Assembly (NCBI GenBank): GCA_946886545.1 | Contig: CAMPIU010000209.1 | Location: 1-5,793, forward strand | Direction: 5' to 3' | DNA from: an uncultured Flavobacteriales bacterium | Lineage (GTDB): Bacteria > Bacteroidota > Bacteroidia > Flavobacteriales > Crocinitomicaceae | DNA: 5,793 bases | Shown here: positions 1 to 4,580 of the stretch, in pieces | Layout: each line of letters opens with the position of its first letter | Numbering within the stretch: the stretch's first letter is position 1 | Made by a program: the position numbers and the translations under genes | The notes under the pieces: model-generated | The model's database searches: none | What the model was told of the DNA's origin: nothing | Seen by the model: only the letters and a program-made list of their open reading frames with translations

Positions 1-692
1 CATCTCATATCGGATTCGAAAGTCCAATAGGAAAAGATTGCTGGACTCTTAGCAGGAGCATACTTGCAGACAACTCTCCGTATTATGAAAGTGGAATCAA
101 ATTGAGTTATACGGATCAAAAAGAACGTTGGTTTTTCAGCCTTCTCGGACTCAATGGCTGGCAGCATATTCAACAGCCCCAGGGTTATACAGCACCTGGA
201 ATAGGACATCAGCTCACATTTAAACCTTCGAAAAAATGGATCTTGAACAGCAGTTCGTTTGTTGGCAGTAATACACCGGACAGTATGCGGAAAATGCGCT
301 ATTTCCACAACTTTTACGGAATCTTCCAATGGAATTCAAAATGGGGTATTACCCTTGGCTTTGATTTTGGGTTTGAACAGCAAGTAAAGCATGGAACTGC
401 TTACAATAGTTGGTACAGCCCCGTTTGTATTCTTCGTTATCAATCAATTAAAAAATGGAGTGCTGCTCTTCGGGGTGAGTATTATTCCGATCCGGAGCAG
501 GTAATGATTCATTCAGGTACAGGCTTTAAAACATTTGGTTACTCGCTGAATATCGATTACGCCTTTTATGAAAATGTATTATTCCGTATTGAGGGAAAAG
601 GATTAGTGAGTGAAAACAAGGTCTTTGAACGAAATGGCACACCTGATAGACAAAACTTCGCCGTGTACGGTGCTTTCATCGTAGCTTTTTAA
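1..692 (+). CDS. Outer-membrane beta-barrel protein, probably BBP2 porin family (5' end missing)
   Basis: The frame is open from the left edge (first full codon at position 3) to a TAA at 690-692, giving 229 C-terminal residues; the true start lies outside the window. A TTG at 102 lies inside the gene and is not a credible start, because upstream codons read HIGFESPIGKDCWTLSRSIL, barrel-like and in keeping with the rest. The protein alternates short aromatic-rich strands with turns (WSAALRGEYYSD, YSLNIDYAFYENVLFRIEG) and ends in Phe, the usual C-terminal residue of proteins inserted by the BAM machinery. The 'SRS...YYESGIKLSYT' and 'LRGEYYSD' patterns recall the OmpL-like putative porins (BBP2, PF07642), judged from memory of the family. 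It would sit in the outer membrane as a diffusion channel; the substrate is unknown. It converges on the OmpA-family gene. I am sure of a coding beta-barrel, less sure of the family. Confidence 0.85.
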   Translation, partial: SHIGFESPIGKDCWTLSRSILADNSPYYESGIKLSYTDQKERWFFSLLGLNGWQHIQQPQGYTAPGIGHQLTFKPSKKWILNSSSFVGSNTPDSMRKMRYFHNFYGIFQWNSKWGITLGFDFGFEQQVKHGTAYNSWYSPVCILRYQSIKKWSAALRGEYYSDPEQVMIHSGTGFKTFGYSLNIDYAFYENVLFRIEGKGLVSENKVFERNGTPDRQNFAVYGAFIVAF

Positions 693-703
693 TGCTGTTT
701 CAC

Positions 704-742
704 AAAAAAAGCCCGATCCCATATACTCGGGACCGGACTTTT
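704..742 (-). terminator. Rho-independent terminator of the OmpA-family gene
   Basis: Arms 707-720 and 729-742 enclose an 8-base loop. Read on the minus strand, all 14 positions pair (two as G-U wobbles) and the hairpin is followed by a seven-U run (complement of 704-710). Read on the plus strand, the wobbles become two C/A mismatches, although a short T run is still present. The element lies 22 bp beyond the OmpA-family stop codon and 12 bp beyond the porin stop, so it fits the minus-strand gene best and may also weakly end the plus-strand transcript. Confidence 0.8.
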
Positions 743-763
743 AGGTTTATAAAAAAGCTATGT

Positions 764-2026
764 TTAGCGTACGTCGAATTCTACCCTGCGATTTTCCGCT
801 CTTGCTTCTACTGTTCTAAGCGGATTTTTAAGCTGAGTTTCTCCCTTGCCTTCTGTTGTGAGCCTGTCGCCTGAAACGCCTTGTTCAATGAGGTAGGCTT
901 TTGCAGCCTCTGCGCGTTGTTGTGAAAGTGTCATATTGTATTCTTCCGATGCACGGTCATCCGCATGTCCTGTAATATGCAGCTTGTAAGAAGGATTGTC
1001 TTTCATTACTGTTGCAATTCCCTTGAGCATTTGTTTAAAGGATGGAGTGATATCGGATTTGTCTGTTTCAAACTTCACTTCACTTTGCTCTATCATGGTA
1101 ATCACTTCCTGACTGCTATTCGGCGACATACTGCTTCCTCCTGTACGTTCCGGACAACCTTTCATGGCAGCAGAGCCTTTCTCGAAAGGGCAATCGTCTA
1201 CGTCGTCTGGAATATTATCCCCGTCACTGTCGCGTGGGGCCATGGTTCGTCCCTTCGTGTCAACCATCGTTCCTGCGGGGGTACCCGGCTCTTCATCCAG
1301 CCAATTGGCAACACCGTCGCCGTCATCGTCACGTTGTTGTTGCTCCAATCTCTCAACACGCTGCTTCAGTGATTCTATTTCATAGTTTTTGTCCGGTACA
1401 TATACCCAGTCGGCATGCTGCGCCCGGCGTCCAAAATAGTATTCAAGTCCCAGCGAAAGATTGATCAGATAACCGTCAACTCCACGGCCATTGTTAGGAG
1501 CTTGCAGGTCATAAGTATAATCCTGATAAATGTTTCCGATGACCGTTCCATCCACATAGAGACTAAAATGTTCTGATAAACGAACCTGCGGTGTAAGCCC
1601 GATAATGGCATGCATGATGTGATCTGGATTAATTAAAGAACCGTTCAGGGCTGAATAACCTCCACCCATGTGAAAGAGCAAACCTATCCGACGGGTCCAG
1701 GACTTAAAATCCATGATGTTCCCTATATTGGCAACTCCTTCCAACGATGCGCGGTAATATTCCGAAGAAAAATATCGTGATCCGGGACCATCTCTGAAAT
1801 TGTCGTAACCCAAACCAAGCCGTAACCCGAATTTGGTATTGATCGCATACCGGAATCCAAGTCCCACATGAAATAGATTGAGTGTGGCCGCATCATAACC
1901 AGGAGCCACCGGATAGACCGGATTATTTAATCCGAATTCGGCATTCACTGAGAAATGATTATAAGTTGTGTCCTGGCTGTGAGCAGTGAATGCGGATAAT
2001 AACAATAATGTAACTATTTGTTTCAT
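764..2026 (-). CDS. OmpA-family outer-membrane protein with barrel, calcium-binding TSP3-like repeats and peptidoglycan-binding domain
   Basis: This 420-residue protein tethers the outer membrane to peptidoglycan. In order: a signal peptide (1-17, likely cut after AHS); a beta-barrel region (about 22-200) rich in Gly and aromatic strands; a short coiled coil (about 216-232); two Asp-rich calcium-binding segments of thrombospondin type 3 kind (DDDGDGVANWLDEEP at 233-247 and DSDGDNIPDDVDDCP at 266-280), with Cys279 and Cys291 spaced as a likely disulfide; and an OmpA C-terminal domain (about 310-420). In that domain D356 of GHADD and R371 of LSQQRA are 15 residues apart, as are the two diaminopimelate-contacting residues of Acinetobacter OmpA (D271/R286), and the closing NRRVEF block (412-417) is present. 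The usual GHTD reads GHAD here, a mild change. The ATG is followed directly by the signal peptide; no Shine-Dalgarno is visible, as is normal in Bacteroidota. A minus-strand terminator follows the stop. Confidence 0.95.
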   Translation of the reverse strand: MKQIVTLLLLSAFTAHSQDTTYNHFSVNAEFGLNNPVYPVAPGYDAATLNLFHVGLGFRYAINTKFGLRLGLGYDNFRDGPGSRYFSSEYYRASLEGVANIGNIMDFKSWTRRIGLLFHMGGGYSALNGSLINPDHIMHAIIGLTPQVRLSEHFSLYVDGTVIGNIYQDYTYDLQAPNNGRGVDGYLINLSLGLEYYFGRRAQHADWVYVPDKNYEIESLKQRVERLEQQQRDDDGDGVANWLDEEPGTPAGTMVDTKGRTMAPRDSDGDNIPDDVDDCPFEKGSAAMKGCPERTGGSSMSPNSSQEVITMIEQSEVKFETDKSDITPSFKQMLKGIATVMKDNPSYKLHITGHADDRASEEYNMTLSQQRAEAAKAYLIEQGVSGDRLTTEGKGETQLKNPLRTVEARAENRRVEFDVR

Positions 2027-2101
2027 ATTCCGAGGTTTATATGTCTAGCCAATTTTAAGCAATCCAAATCTGTTTTATTTTACACGGAGAGTGATATTTA
2101 T

Positions 2102-2119
2102 TACATATTTTACATATCT
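2102..2119. repeat. Short direct repeat in the OmpA/copper-storage intergenic region
   Basis: TACATATTT (2102-2110) is followed immediately by TACATATCT (2111-2119), a 9-bp head-to-tail repeat with one mismatch. It lies in the AT-rich 231-bp gap between divergent genes, 76 bp upstream of the OmpA-family start and about 140 bp upstream of the copper-storage start. It could be a regulator site, or merely low-complexity sequence. Confidence 0.25.
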
Positions 2120-2166
2120 TATTGTATTTACCCGGATCTTGTTATTTTAAATCAAAATAGATGACC

Positions 2167-2180
2167 TTGCAATTATGCAA
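2167..2180. promoter_or_regulatory. Dyad TTGCA-N4-TGCAA upstream of the copper-storage gene, possible operator
   Basis: Perfect 5-bp inverted arms (2167-2171 and 2176-2180) flank ATTA, centred about 84 bp upstream of the copper-storage ATG. The left side extends as ACCTTGC (2164-2170), which recalls the left half of MerR/CueR-type copper operators, but the right side continues GCAATTC rather than GCAAGGT and the spacing is one base too long. It is therefore only a candidate site for an unidentified regulator. No convincing TAnnTTTG box was found between the dyad and the gene. Confidence 0.3.
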
Positions 2181-2257
2181 TTCTTTCCGGAATTTGTGTA
2201 AATTATCTGAGAACGGTTAACTTATCTTAGAAGCTGAAAATCATAAAAATCAGTGGA

Positions 2258-2581
2258 ATGAATTATTACGATCATCAATCATGTATAGAGGCTTGTCTGA
2301 AGTGTGCATCATTATGCAATTACTGTGCTTCTTCTTGTCTTACTGAAGACAAACCCGGTGAAATGGCGCGCTGCATTCAGCTGGACCAGGAATGTGCGGC
2401 ACTTTGTTATGCAGCGGCACAACTGATGAGTTTAGGAAGCGAGAAAGCTAAAGAACTTTGTCAATTGTGTGCCGACCTTTGCGACCAATGTGCCGGAGAA
2501 TGCGAGAAACATACTCATGAACACTGTCAGGAGTGTGCACGCGCCTGTAGAGCATGTGCCGAAGAATGCCGAAGTATGTAA
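2258..2581 (+). CDS. Cytosolic four-helix-bundle copper-storage protein (Csp3-like, DUF326)
   Basis: This 107-residue protein has 19 cysteines (9, 13, 16, 20, 23, 27, 39, 46, 50, 68, 71, 75, 78, 82, 90, 93, 97, 100, 104). They recur at i, i+3/4, i+7 spacing, so each helix presents a cysteine face, the hallmark of the Csp copper-storage family. In characterised Csp3 proteins such a bundle fills its core with many Cu(I) ions bound by thiolates and assembles as a tetramer; the storage role here is inferred from that family. There is no signal peptide or twin-arginine motif, so it should be cytosolic (Csp3-like) rather than exported (Csp1-like). Four helices can be drawn at about 5-27, 35-58, 61-82 and 87-105. 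The HTHEH segment (85-89) at the start of the last helix could take part in metal entry. The ATG is preceded by A-rich sequence without a Shine-Dalgarno. The DUF202 gene follows after 27 bp, suggesting an operon. Confidence 0.92.
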   Translation: MNYYDHQSCIEACLKCASLCNYCASSCLTEDKPGEMARCIQLDQECAALCYAAAQLMSLGSEKAKELCQLCADLCDQCAGECEKHTHEHCQECARACRACAEECRSM

Positions 2582-2608
2582 GCTTAATTTTAATCAATTG
2601 GAAACCTC

Positions 2609-3007
2609 TTGAACTACTCAGAAGAAAAAAAGCGGGAAGCAGAGCGGCAGAACGTTGCGGATCACCTGTCAAATGAACGGACACTGCTTGCCTGGGTGCG
2701 GACAAGTATTGCAATCATGGCCTTTGGTTTTGTGGTTGTAAGATTCGCCCTTTTTGTACAGGAACTCAACCTGGCACTTGGGATCGAGAAAAAGGAGCAG
2801 AGCTTTGAATATTCCGGGCCGATAGGAATTTCAATCGTAGCAACCGGTGCATTTTGTCTGCTGGTGGCTTTATTACGTTATCGTCGCACAAAGAAAGAGA
2901 TCAATTCCGGGTCCTTCCAACAATCTGCTGCTTTACTGAATACAATTGTGGTCATGATCTTTGTGATCAGTGTTTTATTATTGCTTTATCTTGCCAGAAC
3001 ATTATGA
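2609..3007 (+). CDS. DUF202 (YidH-type) three-helix inner-membrane protein, TTG start
   Basis: This 132-residue protein belongs to DUF202 (PF02656), small membrane proteins of unknown biochemical role. The family signature is the segment LSNERTLLAWVRT (20-32) just before the first membrane helix. Helices lie at about 33-52, 70-90 and 107-128, with basic residues after helix 2 (RYRRTKK). The start is TTG: the frame is closed by TAA at 2591, no ATG or GTG occurs before the signature, and the first ATG (near 2717) would delete signature and helix 1. An ATT at 2597 is the only other, less likely, start. Its 27-bp gap to the upstream copper-storage gene suggests co-transcription, which makes a membrane role in metal or redox handling conceivable; this is inference from position only. 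No clear terminator follows. Confidence 0.88.
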   Translation: MNYSEEKKREAERQNVADHLSNERTLLAWVRTSIAIMAFGFVVVRFALFVQELNLALGIEKKEQSFEYSGPIGISIVATGAFCLLVALLRYRRTKKEINSGSFQQSAALLNTIVVMIFVISVLLLLYLARTL

Positions 3008-3072
3008 AAGGGTGTTTATATACAATCTGTTGCATTATTACCGGTTGACAGGAACTTTTAAAATGATATTTC

Positions 3073-3084
3073 GGTATACCTTTA
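3073..3084 (+). promoter_or_regulatory. Weak candidate promoter box and palindrome upstream of the acetyltransferase
   Basis: GGTATACC (3073-3080) is a perfect 8-bp palindrome overlapping TACCTTTA (3077-3084), which matches seven of eight positions of the Bacteroidota TAnnTTTG box. No TTG-type upstream element lies at the expected 17-21 bp; the nearest TTG (3045-3047) is 29 bp away. The site would place the transcript start within about 15 bp of the ATG. Only this 96-bp gap separates the acetyltransferase from the DUF202 gene, so read-through is an alternative. Confidence 0.2.
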
Positions 3085-3103
3085 CAGAAAATGCATTTTA
3101 CCC

Positions 3104-3625
3104 ATGGAGCATATAGTGGTCAATAAGGCTTCGATAAACGATTTGGAATCCGTAAAACGAATAGGAAGAGAAACTTTTTTTGAAACCTTTGCCGAAAGCA
3201 ATTCGGAAGACGATATGAAAGCGTATCTGGATAAAAACTTCAGCGATAGCAAACTCACAGAAGAGTTAAATAATCCGGATTCGGACTTTTTCATCGCATG
3301 GGAGGGAAAGGAAGCGATCGGATACCTGAAATTAAATACAGGGAAGGCACAAACCGAGTTGCAGAATGCTGTTTCGATAGAAATTGAACGCATTTATGTA
3401 AAGCAGGAGTATCACGGAAAAAAAGTAGGGCAGCTACTCTACGAAAAGGCTCTGGAAATTGCCCGCCAAATGAAAAAAGAGTTCATCTGGCTGGGAGTGT
3501 GGGAAGAAAATCCCAAGGCAATCCGCTTCTATGAAAAAAACGGATTCGTCGCTTTTGACAAACACCGGTTTATGCTGGGAGAAGACGAACAAACCGATAT
3601 CCTGATGAAAAGGACGGTAGATTAA
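3104..3625 (+). CDS. GNAT-family N-acetyltransferase, PaiA-like
   Basis: This 173-residue protein transfers acetyl from acetyl-CoA to an amine and should be a soluble cytoplasmic enzyme. The fold is complete: N-terminal helices with ETFFETFAESNSEDDMKAYL (23-42), strand beta4 plus motif A (SIEIERIYVKQEYHGKKVGQLL, about 91-112), and motif B (IWLGVWEENPKAIRFYEKNGF, 128-148) with Tyr143 in the usual place of the general acid. The blocks IERIYVK, WLGVWE and the closing GEDEQTDILM closely resemble, from memory, the Bacillus PaiA spermidine/spermine acetyltransferase; polyamines are thus a reasonable but unproven substrate. An oddity is the acetyl-CoA loop: the Q/R-x-x-G-x-G/A consensus reads H-G-K-K-V-G (104-109), with Lys in place of the middle Gly. 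The ATG at 3104 gives a normal-length N-terminus; the ATG at 3091 is out of frame. It converges on the SnoaL-like gene. Confidence 0.93.
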   Translation: MEHIVVNKASINDLESVKRIGRETFFETFAESNSEDDMKAYLDKNFSDSKLTEELNNPDSDFFIAWEGKEAIGYLKLNTGKAQTELQNAVSIEIERIYVKQEYHGKKVGQLLYEKALEIARQMKKEFIWLGVWEENPKAIRFYEKNGFVAFDKHRFMLGEDEQTDILMKRTVD

Positions 3626-3628
3626 ACT

Positions 3629-3656
3629 AAAAACAGGACACTTTTGAAATGTCCTG
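3629..3656 (-). terminator. Rho-independent terminator of the SnoaL-like gene
   Basis: CAGGACA (3634-3640) and TGTCCTG (3650-3656) form a perfect 7-bp stem around a 9-base loop. On the minus strand the stem is followed by a five-U run (complement of 3629-3633), and it lies 26 bp past the SnoaL-like stop at 3683. On the plus strand the hairpin follows the acetyltransferase stop by 8 bp but has no U run after it, so it is a weaker terminator in that direction. Confidence 0.75.
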
Positions 3657-3659
3657 CTC

Positions 3660-3688
3660 AACTAAATCTCATCAATGGAAATTTAGTT
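3660..3688. repeat. Inverted repeat over the stop codon of the SnoaL-like gene
   Basis: AACTAAAT (3660-3667) and ATTTAGTT (3681-3688) are perfect 8-bp inverted arms with a 13-base loop. The right arm contains the minus-strand stop codon. It lies directly upstream of the terminator in the minus-strand transcript, so it may form a second 3' hairpin that protects the message, but it is A/T-rich and has no U run. Confidence 0.35.
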
Positions 3689-4072
3689 CCCCCAAAAAAG
3701 GTCTTCTGCTTCTTGGTCATGAGAAAACAGGTGAACTTTCGTGATTTTTTCATTCTTTACCTCAAAGAGATCAACTCCGGTCATATCCATATTCCGATCA
3801 TCAATAATGCCGCTGAAATGAACAGGCATAACAACAAGATCACCATTAGCCATAATATTTCCGTTTGGTTTTAAGGCAAAAGTACCTTTTGCAGCTTCCA
3901 TCATGCCACCCAGCATTTTCCCGATTTCATCCGCCCCGGTTTTTATTCCTGAAAACTGATTGGCTCCCGGCTGGTGCCATTTGATCTCCGTACTGAAAAA
4001 TGAAAATGCAGCTGGAACATCTCCCTTTCCTAAGGCTTCCGCATAAGCCATAATTACTTCTTTTGGTGTCAT
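3683..4072 (-). CDS. SnoaL-like / nuclear transport factor 2 fold protein
   Basis: This 129-residue protein has the alpha+beta cone layout of the SnoaL-like family (PF12680 type): N-terminal helices (3-29) with 'YAEALGKGDVPAAFSFFS', the strand with W32-H33-Q34-P35-G36, the Gly-rich SGIKTG turn (41-46), a helix at 47-62, then four beta strands through 'VDLFEVKNEKITKVHLF' (100-116). The family includes polyketide cyclases, isomerases and many proteins with no known reaction; the cavity residues do not tell me which, so no substrate is assigned. There is no signal peptide, so it is cytosolic. It is divergent from the HxlR gene, with TACTTAC repeats between them, so it is probably a target of that regulator. 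The ATG at 4072 gives the standard N-terminus. A minus-strand terminator follows. Confidence 0.88.
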   Translation of the reverse strand: MTPKEVIMAYAEALGKGDVPAAFSFFSTEIKWHQPGANQFSGIKTGADEIGKMLGGMMEAAKGTFALKPNGNIMANGDLVVMPVHFSGIIDDRNMDMTGVDLFEVKNEKITKVHLFSHDQEAEDLFWGN

Positions 4073-4103
4073 AATACTTCTCGTTAAAATTGTTTTTACG
4101 TTA

Positions 4104-4134
4104 CAAAAGAATATGATTACTTACTTTTGTACAA
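4104..4134 (-). promoter_or_regulatory. Candidate promoter of the SnoaL-like gene
   Basis: On the minus strand TTCTTTTG (complement of 4104-4111) matches seven of eight positions of the TAnnTTTG box, and a TTG (complement of 4132-4134) lies 20 bp upstream, as expected for Bacteroidota promoters. The predicted start falls around 4095-4099, leaving an untranslated leader of about 25 bases. The upstream half overlaps the first two TACTTAC repeats, so a bound regulator would be expected to interfere. Confidence 0.4.
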
Positions 4135-4162
4135 GTACTTACCAGATGGTTAGGTACTTACC
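4118..4162. promoter_or_regulatory. TACTTAC repeat array, likely HxlR operator
   Basis: TACTTAC occurs at 4118-4124, 4136-4142 and 4155-4161, spaced 18 and 19 bp; the last two copies extend to the identical 9-mer GTACTTACC (4135-4143 and 4154-4162). Palindromes overlap the array: TTGTACAA (4127-4134), AAGTACTT (4133-4140) and AGGTA-CT-TACCT (4152-4163). HxlR-family proteins are winged-helix dimers that bind short symmetric sites between divergent genes, often including their own promoter. Position and repetition make this the best operator candidate in the window. Which half-sites are actually bound cannot be told by eye. Confidence 0.5.
4122..4129 (+). promoter_or_regulatory. Candidate -7 box of the HxlR gene
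   Basis: TACTTTTG is an exact match to the Bacteroidota TAnnTTTG element, 60 bp upstream of the HxlR ATG. The expected upstream TTG is not at the right distance (nearest 4090-4092, 29 bp away), so support is partial. If used, transcription would start near 4135, placing two TACTTAC repeats in the first 30 transcribed bases, as in simple autorepression. Confidence 0.4.
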
Positions 4163-4188
4163 TTTTAGTTAGAAATAGTGATTATCAG

Positions 4189-4545
4189 ATGGAAAAAAAT
4201 CAAAAAATAATTAGGCAATCCGACGAAAATTGTCCGGTAAGGAAATCATTGGCTCTTTTAGGAGGGAAATGGACCTTGCTGATTTTATTCCAGATCAATG
4301 AACGGGTGATCAGATACGGAGAACTGAAAAGAGCAATTCCCGGAATAAGTGAGAAAGTATTGATCCAGGAATTAAACTCTTTGGTAGAGCATCAATTTGT
4401 TTCAAAGAAATCATACCCGGAAATACCTCCTAAAGTTGAATATAGCCTTACGAAACTTGGGTTGAACACATTACCTGTTATTGATGAATTAATTTCATTC
4501 GGTCTTGAAAATTTGAGCCAAAAAGCAACGGCCGACCCCGATTAA
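4189..4545 (+). CDS. HxlR-family winged-helix transcriptional regulator with one cysteine
   Basis: This 118-residue protein shows the full HxlR domain: C15-P-V-R then LALLGGKWTLLILF (21-34), the RYGEL segment (42-46), the recognition helix GISEKVLIQELNSL (52-65) and the wing ending PPKVEYSLTKLG (80-91), then a C-terminal dimer helix (94-110). Length is typical. Cys15, in the conserved N-terminal CPV motif, is its only cysteine; in relatives such as HypR and YodB of Bacillus the equivalent cysteine senses electrophiles or oxidants, so a redox or thiol-reactive signal is possible but inferred. It is divergent from the SnoaL-like gene with a repeat array between them, so it likely controls both. 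The start ATG at 4189 gives a normal family N-terminus. The TPR gene begins 35 bp after its stop. Confidence 0.95.
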   Translation: MEKNQKIIRQSDENCPVRKSLALLGGKWTLLILFQINERVIRYGELKRAIPGISEKVLIQELNSLVEHQFVSKKSYPEIPPKVEYSLTKLGLNTLPVIDELISFGLENLSQKATADPD

Positions 4546-4580
4546 GAAAACATATTGTAGTTTTAAAACAAAATAAACCG

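Noticed and set aside
692..874. Plus-strand 60-codon frame just after the porin stop
   Set aside because: It runs through the terminator hairpin and antisense into the 3' end of the OmpA-family gene; the product is low-complexity and unlike any family I know.
965..1372. Plus-strand open frames of up to 135 codons (also 1164-1385 and 1234-1464)
   Set aside because: They are antisense to the repeat and C-terminal domains of the OmpA-family gene, whose protein is unambiguous; their translations show no recognisable domain.
2050..2072. Possible TAnnTTTG boxes for the OmpA-family gene (minus-strand CAGATTTG and TAAAATTG)
   Set aside because: Each has one mismatch and neither has a TTG-type upstream element at the expected spacing; in AT-rich sequence such matches are expected by chance.
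2448..2714. Minus-strand 88-codon frame
   Set aside because: Antisense to the copper-storage and DUF202 genes, both of which have clear family signatures on the plus strand.
3082..3393. Minus-strand frames of 103 codons here and 75 codons at 3434-3661
   Set aside because: Antisense shadows of the GNAT acetyltransferase, whose motifs A and B are intact on the plus strand.
3644..3874. Plus-strand 76-codon frame
   Set aside because: Overlaps the minus-strand terminator hairpin and the SnoaL-like gene in antisense; no domain is visible.
4560..4569. Palindrome GTTTTAAAAC between the HxlR and TPR genes
   Set aside because: Only A/T pairs with one G/C at each end and no loop; too weak for a terminator and common by chance in this composition.
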